From assembly GCF_001613465.1 (NCBI RefSeq), contig NZ_BDCK01000002.1, positions 124,001 through 188,000 of the forward strand: DNA of 64,000 nucleotides, in the 5' to 3' direction. This stretch comes from Nocardia niwae NBRC 108934 = DSM 45340 (GTDB lineage Bacteria; Actinomycetota; Actinomycetes; Mycobacteriales; Mycobacteriaceae). Shown here piece by piece: positions 15,749 through 23,831 of the stretch. Below the pieces are notes generated by a model. It had not been told where the DNA came from. It worked only from the letters and a program-made list of their open reading frames with translations, and searched no databases. A program made the translations under genes and the position numbers. Every line of letters begins with the position of its first letter. The first letter of the stretch is position 1.

Positions 15749-16358
15749 GCGTCTGCCCGGTTCGGCCCGCGGGCGGATCGAGCAAGGTGTCCGCGGCCGC
15801 CGTGCCGAGCAGCACGCGCACGGCGTTGCCCCACCGGTGCCGCAGAATCCGGTTCCGGGACACGTCACCGGTGAGCAGCACGCGCAGGGCCAACCCGGTC
15901 ATGATCTCGATGGTGAACTCGGTGATCGTCGGCACTCGGGGATCATCCGGGAACTCGCGCCGGAAGCTGTCGCGAATGCTGGTGTGCATCAACTCGAACA
16001 GGCGGACCTCCAGCGGAAGGAACGCCGCCCGCAGTTCCGGATCGGTCCGCGCGCCCACCCACATCTCCAGCGCCGCCCAGAACGACGGGCCGCTGAGCAT
16101 CCGCATGGTCAGCTCGACAGCTGTCTCCAATCGGTCCGCGCCGTCCGGAATGGCCTCGAATTCGCTGGTCAGCTGGTCGAATCTGCGGCGCGCGACATGC
16201 TCGACGGCACCGGCGAGCAGATCGGCCCTGGTGGGAAAATGGTGCTGCAACGTCCCGCGCGGCACGCCCGCCCGCTTCTGCACTTCGAGCGTGGTCGTTC
16301 CCGCGTAGCCGACCTCGACCAGGCTTTCCACCGCCGCGTCCAGCAACCGCGTGCGCAT
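15732..16358 (-). CDS. TetR-family regulator of the thiolase/crotonase operon
   Basis: A 208-residue TetR-type regulator. The N-terminal helix-turn-helix is TRLLDAAVESLVEVGYAG, then TTTLEVQKRAGVPRGTLQHHF with the recognition helix; a typical helical ligand domain follows. The ATG at 16358 has AGGGAG close upstream. An in-frame GTG at 16424, overlapping the crotonase end, would add 22 residues and may be the true start because helix 1 would be more complete. It is the third gene of the operon and a good candidate to bind the palindrome at 18717-18734. Confidence 0.85.
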   Translation of the reverse strand: MRTRLLDAAVESLVEVGYAGTTTLEVQKRAGVPRGTLQHHFPTRADLLAGAVEHVARRRFDQLTSEFEAIPDGADRLETAVELTMRMLSGPSFWAALEMWVGARTDPELRAAFLPLEVRLFELMHTSIRDSFRREFPDDPRVPTITEFTIEIMTGLALRVLLTGDVSRNRILRHRWGNAVRVLLGTAAADTLLDPPAGRTGQTPTAGG

Positions 16359-16408
16359 ACGCTCCCTGCGCTGCGCCTGCGGCTGCCGGACGTGTCCCGG
16401 CCCGCCCG

Positions 16409-17173
16409 TCAGCGGCCCTGCCACTGCGGCTCGCGCTTCTGCGCGAACGCCAGCGCGCCTTCGGCCGCGTCCTTGGAAATCAATGCGGGCAGCGCGATCT
16501 CGCCCTGCTTCGCGAAGCCCTCCGCGACCGGCCAATCCGGTGACTCGTCGATGATGCGTTTGCTCGCGGCGACCGCGAGCGGTGCGGCGGCGACGATCTC
16601 GGCCGCGAGGTCCAGCGCCACCGACAGCGCCGCACCCGGATCGGTGACCCGGTTGACCAAGCCCAGCTGGTGCAGCCGCTCGGCGCCGATCCGCCCTCCG
16701 GTGAGCGCGAGTTCGGCGGCGGTGCTGCGCGGCAGCCGCTGGGTCAGGCGCAGCACGCCACCGCCCGCGGCCACCAGACCGCGCTTGACCTCGGGAATGC
16801 CGAACTGCGCGTCACGTGCGGCGACGATGAGATCGCCCGCGAGCGCCAGCTCGAAACCACCGGCCAGCGCGAAGCCCTCGACCGCGGAGATCATCGGCTT
16901 CGCCGGGGGCTTCGCCGTGATGCCGAGCGGGCCGCGGCGTTGCGTCATCGGCATCTCGCCCTTCGACGCGGCGACGAGATCCATCCCGGCGCTGAAGGTT
17001 CCACCTGCGCCGGTGAGCACGAGCACGCGCGCGGCGGCGTCGGCTTCGAACTCGTCGACGGCGGCCTCGATGGCCTGCGCGGTGGCCAGATTGATCGCGT
17101 TGCGCGCCTCGGGACGGTTGACCGTCAGCACGGTGATCGCGTCGCGCCGCTCGATCAGGACCGAGTCGTTCAT
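16409..17173 (-). CDS. Enoyl-CoA hydratase/isomerase (crotonase) family protein
   Basis: A 254-residue crotonase. The oxyanion-hole blocks are TFSAGMDLVAASKG (first Gly) and AVEGFALAGGFELALAGDLIVAARDAQFGIPEV with GGFELAL, in the expected spacing. A catalytic Glu equivalent is in FGIPEVKRG; the second Glu position is not obvious, so the reaction may be hydration or isomerisation. It begins at 17173 by a 4-nt ATGA overlap with the thiolase-like gene and is followed by the TetR gene. The operon probably handles short or modified acyl-CoAs. Confidence 0.87.
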   Translation of the reverse strand: MNDSVLIERRDAITVLTVNRPEARNAINLATAQAIEAAVDEFEADAAARVLVLTGAGGTFSAGMDLVAASKGEMPMTQRRGPLGITAKPPAKPMISAVEGFALAGGFELALAGDLIVAARDAQFGIPEVKRGLVAAGGGVLRLTQRLPRSTAAELALTGGRIGAERLHQLGLVNRVTDPGAALSVALDLAAEIVAAAPLAVAASKRIIDESPDWPVAEGFAKQGEIALPALISKDAAEGALAFAQKREPQWQGR

Positions 17174-18699
17174 CGGGCGCTCCTCTCGGTGAGCAGGGTG
17201 AACGTGTCCGCGGCGATCTCGGCGTCCGCGCCGAGCGGGTCGCCCGCGGTGAACGCCGCGAGGGTGTCGGCATCCGACGCCCGGACCAGTATGCGGGTCC
17301 CCGCGGGCGTCAGCGCGCTCACCACAACGGCTTCCGGCTCGTCGGCGTGGTCCGGCGCGGGGCCCTTCCGGTAGGCCACGGTGTAGGACTCGACGGTGGC
17401 GGGACCGGTGTATCCGGGCGCTGGTTCGCGCCGTGCCGCGGGCACCTCCGCTTCGATCGCACGGAACAGCCGCTCGGGCGGCTTGGCCGAGTAGATGCCG
17501 ACGCCGTGCTTGGTGCTGTACCAACCCAGCGCCGTCGCCAGGCCGTACGCGTCGGGTTCCGCGCGCAGGAGGCCGGACAGCGTCGCGATCGAATGCGTCG
17601 TGTAGTTGTTGCCGGGCCCGCCCGCGAAGGTGAGGCCGCCGGTGACCGACAGCGGACGGGACGGATCGTCGATCGGCAGGCCGAGTTCCTCCGCGGCGAT
17701 CTGCACCGCCACCGGGAAGCACGAGTACAGGTCGATGTGCGCGACATCGTCTATCGCGATCCCCGCCGCACCCAGAGCCGCCTTTCCCGCGGCGGCGATG
17801 GCGGGCGAGCGGGACATGTCCGCGCGCTCGGAGACGAACCACTCGTCGGTCGCGGTGGCGCCCGCATGCGGGAACACCCAGCGGTCCCGCGGCACACCGG
17901 CGGCGTCGGCGGCGGCCGCGCTGCACAGGATGAGCCCGGCACCCAGGTCGACGCTCAGGTTCGCGACCATCAGCTTCGGGTACGGCGTCGATACCATCCG
18001 GTTGGCGGGAGCGGGTGTCACGAGGTCGGCGGCGGGCTGCGCGGCGGGCTGCCAGGCGTACGGATTGCGCGCCGCGATTCCCGACAGCCGCGACCACAGG
18101 GCGCCGATCCGCTCGCTGTGCGCGGCAGCGCTCGACCCGAGTCTGCGGCGCAGCGCCGTCTCCATGAGCGCGTAGAAATACACCGGGCCCCACAGGCCCG
18201 CGGCGGTCTCCATCTCCGAGTTCGGGCCACGATCGGAGCCGATGATCTCGTCGGGACCCACGTCCTCCGGTTGATCCGGCCAGTCCACCGCCGCTCCGGT
18301 GCGCGCGGCCGCCGTCCCGGAGTACACCGCTTCGGCCCCGGCGAGCAGCGCGACGTCCGAACGGCCGTCCGCGATGGCCTGGGCGACGATGTTGAGCAGC
18401 CGCTGCGGCGCGTCGCCGCCGAAACGCACCGACTGCACGGTTTTTCGCGGGGCCGCGCCGAGGTCGGCCGCGACGAGCGCGCCCAGGTCGCCGTAGGGGC
18501 GGCTGACCGGGGCGACGGCGGCGATCAGATCGGCCGACCGCAGCAGACGGTCGCCGACGCCGCTGTCGGCGCCCGCGCGGCGCAGGGACTCGGCGGCGAG
18601 TTCGACCGGGCCCGGCAGACCCGGCTCGCCGGGTCGGTGCACGACCTGCCCGGCGCCGACGAGCACCGGCGTTCTCGGGTCCATTCCGGCTGGCAGCAT
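17170..18699 (-). CDS. Thiolase-like acetyl-CoA acetyltransferase
   Basis: A 509-residue thiolase-fold protein of the long actinobacterial type. It starts PRTPVLVGAGQVVHRPG, includes LLAGAEAVYSG and the GGLTFAGGPGNNYTTHSIATL block with the conserved Asn and His region, and ends with an extra beta domain (TLAAFTAGDPLGADAEIA) seen in this subgroup. The usual nucleophilic Cys of thiolases near residue 90 is not evident (QSVRFGGDAPQRLL), so it may not condense acyl-CoAs classically. GGAGG precedes the ATG at 18699. It is the first gene of a three-gene operon behind the 18717-18734 palindrome. Confidence 0.82.
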   Translation of the reverse strand: MLPAGMDPRTPVLVGAGQVVHRPGEPGLPGPVELAAESLRRAGADSGVGDRLLRSADLIAAVAPVSRPYGDLGALVAADLGAAPRKTVQSVRFGGDAPQRLLNIVAQAIADGRSDVALLAGAEAVYSGTAAARTGAAVDWPDQPEDVGPDEIIGSDRGPNSEMETAAGLWGPVYFYALMETALRRRLGSSAAAHSERIGALWSRLSGIAARNPYAWQPAAQPAADLVTPAPANRMVSTPYPKLMVANLSVDLGAGLILCSAAAADAAGVPRDRWVFPHAGATATDEWFVSERADMSRSPAIAAAGKAALGAAGIAIDDVAHIDLYSCFPVAVQIAAEELGLPIDDPSRPLSVTGGLTFAGGPGNNYTTHSIATLSGLLRAEPDAYGLATALGWYSTKHGVGIYSAKPPERLFRAIEAEVPAARREPAPGYTGPATVESYTVAYRKGPAPDHADEPEAVVVSALTPAGTRILVRASDADTLAAFTAGDPLGADAEIAADTFTLLTERSAR

Positions 18700-18716
18700 G
18701 CGTCCTCCGCTCCATA

Positions 18717-18734
18717 ACCGTCAACATTGACGGT
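18717..18734. promoter_or_regulatory. 18-bp perfect palindrome, likely TetR operator
   Basis: ACCGTCAA-CA-TTGACGGT lies 18 nt upstream of the thiolase-like start, in the divergent space facing the second crotonase gene. A TetR gene ends the operon, which makes it the likely binding protein. Confidence 0.7.
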
Positions 18735-18804
18735 AACTTGAGTCCGATTAGAACAGAGGCGGAGTCCTCCGGCAACAGCCCGAGCAACGCAACTGACTCA
18801 CGAG

Positions 18805-18810
18805 TAAGAT
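18805..18810 (+). promoter_or_regulatory. -10 hexamer for leaderless crotonase gene
   Basis: TAAGAT, 6 nt, then ATG at 18817; no ribosome site. Confidence 0.6.
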
Positions 18811-18816
18811 TCGCGC

Positions 18817-19572
18817 ATGAGCAGCCACATCGCCGTGCGATTCGACGGCCACCGCGCGTACGTCACCCTCGACCGTCCGGACAAACACAACGGCCTGACC
18901 ATCGACATGCTCGACGAGCTGGTTGCTAGCGCGAAGCTGGTGGCTCGCCGCCACGATGTGCGGGCGGTTATCCTGTCCGGCAACGGACCCAGCTTCAGCA
19001 GCGGACTGGACGTCGCCGCCGCTACCAGCGATCCCCTAGCTATCGTACGGAACTTCGTTCCCCTGCCCTGGCGCGGCACGAACGCCTTCCAAGAGGCGTG
19101 CTGGGCTTGGCGCCGCCTGCCGGTACCGGTGATCGCCGCGGTACACGGGCGCTGCTACGGCGGCGGACTGCAGCTCGCCCTCGCCGCGGACGTCCGTTTC
19201 GCCACCCCCGACGCGGAGTTCTCCGTCATGGAGGCCAAGCACGGCCTGGTCCCGGATATGACCGGCGCGGCGACACTGTCCAGGCTGATCGGCATGGACA
19301 AAGCCCTCCTGCTCACGATGACCGCGGACACCGTGGACGCGGCCTACGCCGCACGGATCGGCTTGGTCACCGAACTGGCGCAGGACCCCCTCGCGGAGGC
19401 CGAGAAACTCGCCGACCGCCTGGCGACGCGGTCGCCCCACGCGGTGGCCGCCGCCAAGCGCCTCTTCGAGAAGTCGTGGCAGGCATCAACCCGGCGAACC
19501 CTCGCCGTGGAGCGCGCGACCCAACTCCCGTTGATCATCCGCAAGGCGATCGGCGGCCGAGCAGGAAAATAG
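18817..19572 (+). CDS. Crotonase/enoyl-CoA hydratase family protein
   Basis: A 251-residue crotonase. VTLDRPDKHNGLTIDML, PSFSSGLDVAAA (first oxyanion loop), AAVHGRCYGGGLQLALAADVRFATPDAEFSVMEAKHGLVPDM (read as blocks HGRCYGGGLQLAL and SVMEAKHGLVPD) define it. The residue positions of the two classical Glu acids are not both filled, so the chemistry is uncertain. It is divergent from the thiolase/crotonase/TetR operon and probably shares control through the intervening palindrome. The leaderless start at 18817 is supported by the TAAGAT hexamer. Confidence 0.87.
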   Translation: MSSHIAVRFDGHRAYVTLDRPDKHNGLTIDMLDELVASAKLVARRHDVRAVILSGNGPSFSSGLDVAAATSDPLAIVRNFVPLPWRGTNAFQEACWAWRRLPVPVIAAVHGRCYGGGLQLALAADVRFATPDAEFSVMEAKHGLVPDMTGAATLSRLIGMDKALLLTMTADTVDAAYAARIGLVTELAQDPLAEAEKLADRLATRSPHAVAAAKRLFEKSWQASTRRTLAVERATQLPLIIRKAIGGRAGK

Positions 19573-19749
19573 CTGAAAATTCGCCAGTATGTCTGAGAAG
19601 GCTCCCTCCGCCCGGTTCCGCTGTTAGCATTTGCACGATTTGCCAGCCAGTCGACAAGTGGTGCGAGGCACACTGCGAAGGGTCTGTGTATCGCGGGACG
19701 TCCGTGTTTCGCCACCGCTCTCGGGAAGAAACCGGAGGGCTCACAGACA

Positions 19750-20856
19750 GTGATCAAGACCGCATCCTTCCTACTCTCGGCGCTGGCGGGTGCCTCGGCC
19801 CTGCTCTTCACGGCGACTACCCCCGCCATCGCCAACCCGAACGCGATCAATCCGATTCCGGTGCTCAACGGCACGACCGGATTACCGAATCTGCTCGGCC
19901 GCACCAAGGCGGTCTTCCAGGTGACCGGCATGGCCAGCCCGAACAACACCCAGACCTACAACGTCCTCGGCACCGACCTCGGCATCATGTGGGACAACGG
20001 GCACGGCGAAATGCTCACCGCGTTCGGCGACACCGCGGGCGTCGGGTTCCCCAATTTGCTCGCGGGCAGCATGTGGGCCTGGCGCAGCAATATCCTCCTG
20101 CGCAGCCACACCACCAATCCGTCCGAGGGCATCTTCTTCGACAGCGTGGTGCGCGACGTATTCGGCCAGGCGCGCGACTTGATTCCCAGCCCGAAGATTC
20201 CCTTCCTGGAGATCAGCCGGATACCCACCGCAGGCATCTCGGTCGACGGCGTGCAGTTCATGAGCTTGATGTCGGTGAGGACCTGGGACGACGTCGGACA
20301 GTGGAGCACCAATTACTCCGGCCTCGCCGTCTCCGGGGACAACGGCGAGAACTGGGCCGAACTGCCGGAAACGCGGCGGAACAACGAAGGCGGGAACGCC
20401 AACTTCCAGATGAACGCCTTCCTCGCCGACGGCGGATACATCTACGAATACGGCACGCGGTCCGGGCGCAATCACACCGCCCATGTCGCCCGTGTGCGCG
20501 CGCCGGACATCGCGAATCTCGCCGAATACGAGTACTGGGACGGCGGCGCGTGGCGAAAGAACGACGTGAATGCCGCCGCGCCGATCATGTTCGGTGTAGG
20601 CGAACTGTCGGTGATGTACAACGCCTATCTCGGACAGTACATTTCGCTGACCACCGACCGATTCAATTCCGTGGTGATGCGGCGGGCGTCCTCGCCGGTC
20701 GGCCCGTGGAGCGAACCCGAAGTACTGATCGACACACGGGAATTGCCCAGCGCGTACGCGCCCTCGATCTTCCCCTACCAGACCGGCCGCGATCTGTACT
20801 TCCTGACGACGGTGCACAGCCAGTACAACGTGCTGCTGATGCGCACCACGCTGTAG
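19750..20856 (+). CDS. Secreted DUF4185 protein, candidate endo-D-arabinanase (copy 1)
   Basis: A 368-residue exported protein. The signal peptide KTASFLLSALAGASALLFTA ends near ATTPAIA-NP. The mature domain is a beta-propeller-like DUF4185 domain with VLGTDLGIMWDNGHGEM, LTAFGDTAG, IPTAGISVDGVQF, ELSVMYNAYLGQY and GPWSEPEVLI. DUF4185 proteins of mycobacteria were shown to be endo-D-arabinanases (family GH183, from memory), which would make this an enzyme acting on arabinogalactan or lipoarabinomannan. The Asp residues in GTDLG and FGD are candidates for the active site. The GTG at 19750 follows GGAGGG. A paralogue lies at 26744-27829. Confidence 0.85.
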   Translation: MIKTASFLLSALAGASALLFTATTPAIANPNAINPIPVLNGTTGLPNLLGRTKAVFQVTGMASPNNTQTYNVLGTDLGIMWDNGHGEMLTAFGDTAGVGFPNLLAGSMWAWRSNILLRSHTTNPSEGIFFDSVVRDVFGQARDLIPSPKIPFLEISRIPTAGISVDGVQFMSLMSVRTWDDVGQWSTNYSGLAVSGDNGENWAELPETRRNNEGGNANFQMNAFLADGGYIYEYGTRSGRNHTAHVARVRAPDIANLAEYEYWDGGAWRKNDVNAAAPIMFGVGELSVMYNAYLGQYISLTTDRFNSVVMRRASSPVGPWSEPEVLIDTRELPSAYAPSIFPYQTGRDLYFLTTVHSQYNVLLMRTTL

Positions 20857-20887
20857 CCCGGAACCAGGCGGTCCGGCGCGACGTTTG

Positions 20888-20907
20888 ACCTCAACAATAG
20901 TTGATGT
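20888..20907. promoter_or_regulatory. MerR-type inverted repeat in the promoter of the esterase-like gene
   Basis: ACCTCAAC-AATA-GTTGATGT (7 of 8 arm pairs match) lies between TTGACC (20885-20890) and GAGGCT (20910-20915), a 19-nt spacer. Long spacers with a central ACCTCAA-type repeat are typical of MerR-controlled promoters. Confidence 0.45.
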
Positions 20908-20951
20908 ATGAGGCTGATCGCGTTGGACCGTTCACGTCTCCGGGAGGCACC

Positions 20952-22160
20952 ATGCAAAGCACCACCGTCGATGTCCGCGCCTGGCTGCGCGACAACGCCG
21001 TCGCGATCGACAGCTCCGATCCGGATGCTTCCGCCGCGGATCTCGACGCCTTGATCGCGCGGCTCGGCGCAGCCACCGTGGTCGGCCTCGGCGAGTCGAC
21101 GCGATTCTCCCGGCAGACCTTCGGGGTGCGCGAGCGGCTGTCGCGCGCACTGATCGAACGACATGGGTTCCGCGCGCTCGCCATTCAGGACAGCGCGCGC
21201 TCCGGGGAACGCTGGGACCGGTTCGTCACCGCCGGCGCCGGCGACCCGGAGACGGTGCTCGCGGGCGCCTGGCGTCCGTGGCGCACCGAGGAATCGGTGG
21301 CCACCCTGCACTGGATTCGCGCCTACAACCTGGCGCATCCGAAGGATCCGGTGCGCATCTTCGGTGTCGAACCGCCTCGCGCCGAGCCGAGCGACTACGA
21401 CGCGGTGCTCGATCACGTGCGCCACGCGGCTCCCGACCGGCTCGCCGCGATCGAGGCGCACCTCGCCCCGATCCGCACCGCGCACCAGGTCGACGAGCAC
21501 GTCCAGCGACACCACGGCAGTCATCCCGGCCGCCCGTTCGCGGAGCACGCCGAAGACGCCCTCGCACTGCTCGCGGAGTTGCCGGACACGAGCGAGCGCG
21601 CCACCGCGCTCGCCCACGCCCGCCTGATCCTCGACTTCCACCAGCAGAGCGTCGCGGGCCGGGGATTCGCCCGAGACGAACGGCCGGCCGCGGAAAGGGT
21701 GCTGGAATGGCAGCGCTCGACCGGCGCCGGAATCGTCTACTGGGACGGGCTCGCGCACACCAGCAGCCTTCCGATCGTGCTCGGCACCGCCGAATTCCGC
21801 GGTACGGGAAGTCATTTGCGCGCTGAGCTGGGCGCCGGGTACGCGTCCGTCGGCATCGGCTTCCATCACGGCGATCTCGGCGCGGCCGTGGCGCCCGACC
21901 CGCAGCCGGACCTGGTCGACGCCGCACTCGGCGAGGTCGAACTGCCCGCCTACTATGTGGACCTGCGCGCCGCGGCGCCGGAACCGGTACGCGGCTGGCT
22001 GACCGGCCCGGCGAAACTGCGCACCATCAGCGGCGTCTACGACCCGGCCGCCGACGCCTCGGCGAACATCCGGCTCGCGTCGCTCGCCGACGCGTTCGAC
22101 GTACTGATCCACCTGCGCGAGACCACGCCGGTGCACTGGCTCTCGCAGGTATCGGACTGA
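20952..22160 (+). CDS. Erythromycin esterase-family protein
   Basis: A 402-residue protein of the erythromycin esterase (Ere-like) superfamily. VVGLGESTRFSRQTFGVRERL corresponds to the GENSHFIKEFF block of EreB, and GIVYWDGLAHTSSLPIVLG to the W-x-H-N-x-H block. The Glu (48) is kept, but the His of the first motif is Arg51 and one His of the second motif is replaced, while His in LAHTS remains. Macrolide hydrolysis by the known mechanism is therefore doubtful. The ATG at 20952 follows GGGAGG. The promoter carries a MerR-type repeat, but no MerR gene is in the window. Confidence 0.82.
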   Translation: MQSTTVDVRAWLRDNAVAIDSSDPDASAADLDALIARLGAATVVGLGESTRFSRQTFGVRERLSRALIERHGFRALAIQDSARSGERWDRFVTAGAGDPETVLAGAWRPWRTEESVATLHWIRAYNLAHPKDPVRIFGVEPPRAEPSDYDAVLDHVRHAAPDRLAAIEAHLAPIRTAHQVDEHVQRHHGSHPGRPFAEHAEDALALLAELPDTSERATALAHARLILDFHQQSVAGRGFARDERPAAERVLEWQRSTGAGIVYWDGLAHTSSLPIVLGTAEFRGTGSHLRAELGAGYASVGIGFHHGDLGAAVAPDPQPDLVDAALGEVELPAYYVDLRAAAPEPVRGWLTGPAKLRTISGVYDPAADASANIRLASLADAFDVLIHLRETTPVHWLSQVSD

Positions 22161-22197
22161 CTCGGGCAACCCCACGGAACGCGGGCCGCGCGATCAA

Positions 22198-22203
22198 TAG
22201 ACT
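22198..22203 (+). promoter_or_regulatory. -10 hexamer for leaderless methyltransferase gene
   Basis: TAGACT, 6 nt, then ATG at 22210; no ribosome site. Confidence 0.6.
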
Positions 22204-22209
22204 CGAAAT

Positions 22210-22884
22210 ATGGATGCGGCCGACTGGGACGAGCGCTACGCGCAAACGGAATTGGTCTGGGGCGCACCGCCGAACAACACCGTGGTGGAGCACGTCTACG
22301 GGTTGGAACGCCGTGCACCGCTGCAGGGCGCCACACCCGAGGGCGATGCGCCGGAGTTCCCCCGCGCGCTCGACTTGGCGTGCGGGGAGGGCCGCAACGC
22401 CCTGTGGCTCGCCACGCACGGCTGGCAGGTGCACGCCGTCGACTACTCCCAGGTGGGCATCGACAAAGGCCGCACCGTGGCGTCGCGCCTGTCCCGCTCG
22501 GTCCGCAGTCGCATCACCTGGCAGTGCGCCGACGTCACGGACCTGGACGAAGCGGGGGTCACCGGGCCGTTCGAGCTGGTCTTGATGGTCTTCCTGCACC
22601 TGCCCACAGAGCCGCGCCGCAAGCTGGTCCGCAAGGTGGCCGGGCTACTCGCCCCGGAGGGCACCCTGCTCGTGCTCGGTCACGACACCACCAACATCAC
22701 CGACGGGTGTGGTGGGCCGCAGGATCCGGCCATCCTCTTCACGCCCGACGACATCGTCGCCGACCTCGGCCCCCTGGCGGCGGCGGGCCAGGTGCGCGTG
22801 CGCATCGCCGACCGCGTCTACCGGCCCACCGAAACGGGCGACGCCATCGACGCCCTGGTCATCGCCACCCGCCCGGCCGACTAG
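22210..22884 (+). CDS. Class I SAM-dependent methyltransferase
   Basis: A 224-residue protein. The N-terminal WDERYAQTELVWGAPPN is shared by thiopurine/tellurite-resistance-type methyltransferases. Motif I is ALDLACGEGRNALWLATHGW near residue 54, motif II VHAVDYSQVGIDKG, and the acidic post-I segment ITWQCADVTDLDE. The C-terminus, with VYRPTETGDAIDALVIA, completes a small standalone enzyme. The substrate is unknown; a small molecule or metalloid is likely for this subgroup. Confidence 0.87.
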   Translation: MDAADWDERYAQTELVWGAPPNNTVVEHVYGLERRAPLQGATPEGDAPEFPRALDLACGEGRNALWLATHGWQVHAVDYSQVGIDKGRTVASRLSRSVRSRITWQCADVTDLDEAGVTGPFELVLMVFLHLPTEPRRKLVRKVAGLLAPEGTLLVLGHDTTNITDGCGGPQDPAILFTPDDIVADLGPLAAAGQVRVRIADRVYRPTETGDAIDALVIATRPAD

Positions 22885-22888
22885 GGAT

Positions 22889-23488
22889 TCAGGACCAGCG
22901 CTCCAGCCACGGGGTCACGGTCTCGGCGATCAGGTCGAACCCGGCGCGGAAGGCGTGCGGCTGTCCCGGGATGACGCGCACCTCGGCGGCGTCGGCGCGA
23001 TCGGGAATGCCGAACGGGTCGTTGGCTCCGTTGACGACCACGACGTCGATGTCACCGGGGGCGAGCAGCTCGTCCCGGCGCGAGTTCTCCGGTTTGCCCG
23101 GCGGATGCAACGGAAACGACAACGCGAGAACGCCACGCGCGCGCGCCGCGACCGCCGTCCGGCACGCGACCCGCGCCCCGTTGCTGCGCCCGCCCTGGAT
23201 CAGCGGAATGCGCTTGCGCCCGCGCAATCGAGCGACGACCTCCAGCCAAGCCTCGTCCTGCTTGACCGCCGACCCCGGCGCCCGCCGCCCCGCGACCCGA
23301 TACGGCTGCACCACCCGCGCGACCCCACCCCCGAGCCGCAGCGCCGCATCCCGCACCGCGAGCAGGTCCTTCGCCTCCACCCCACCACCCGCGCCATGCG
23401 TGAGCAGCAGGAGAAAAGCGGGCTTGCGCGGCTGTTCGAGCTCGACCTCAGCCGGCCCGGCACTCGTCTCGATCAGCATTGCACTCAT
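22889..23488 (-). CDS. Alpha/beta hydrolase of the KANL3/Tex30 (dienelactone hydrolase-like) type
   Basis: A 199-residue protein. LLLLTHGAGGGVEAKDLLAVRDAAL at the N-terminus, the nucleophile elbow GGRSNGARVA with Ser in G-R-S-N-G, VVNGANDPFGIPD carrying the Asp, and GQPHAFRAGFD with the His give a full triad. This family is common near actinobacterial housekeeping genes and has no assigned substrate. The ATG at 23488 is chosen because the preceding 52 residues of the frame are Arg/Ala-rich intergenic translation. An ATG at 23479 is also possible. Confidence 0.85.
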   Translation of the reverse strand: MSAMLIETSAGPAEVELEQPRKPAFLLLLTHGAGGGVEAKDLLAVRDAALRLGGGVARVVQPYRVAGRRAPGSAVKQDEAWLEVVARLRGRKRIPLIQGGRSNGARVACRTAVAARARGVLALSFPLHPPGKPENSRRDELLAPGDIDVVVVNGANDPFGIPDRADAAEVRVIPGQPHAFRAGFDLIAETVTPWLERWS

Positions 23489-23690
23489 TCTGCCGCGCCG
23501 GTTCCGCCCCGAACCGCGACGCCACACCGCCGCGCACACCCGATCAGCGACCTTCACCACCAACGCACCCCGCGCACTCAGCCCCCGGTTTCGAGCGAAG
23601 CGAGACCGAGCCTGTCCCGTTCGCGACGAAGCCGCGGCCATCAAACACTGTAAAACGCGTCACATTGCCTGCTCAGCTCTTTGCGCAGTC

Positions 23691-23706
23691 ATTACCGGCC
23701 GGTAAT
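23691..23706. promoter_or_regulatory. 16-bp perfect palindrome upstream of fadE5
   Basis: ATTACCGG followed by CCGGTAAT, 126 nt before the fadE5 start; probable regulator site. The binding protein is unknown. Confidence 0.6.
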
Positions 23707-23716
23707 ATGTTGCATA

Positions 23717-23734
23717 AGTTACCCGCGAGTAGCA
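23717..23734. promoter_or_regulatory. Possible third copy of the fad-TetR operator
   Basis: AGTTACCCGCGAGTAGCA agrees at 12 of 18 positions with the site before the TetR gene (ACTTACCTTGGAGTAATA). It is weaker than the other two and could be chance. Confidence 0.35.
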
Positions 23735-23831
23735 TGCGGAAAACCGGCACGACTACCCCGGTGGAGCGAACAACGGGCGGGAACGGCAACCATACCGACC
23801 GCACCAACTCAACGGAGAGTGAGTACTGACA

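Larger units (their letters stand above)
23489..23831. other. Divergent intergenic region before fadE5
   Basis: No gene is supported here. The right half holds two palindromic sites (23691-23706 and 23717-23734) and a poorly defined promoter. fadE5 itself has GGAGAGTGAG upstream of its ATG, so it has a leader. Confidence 0.6.
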
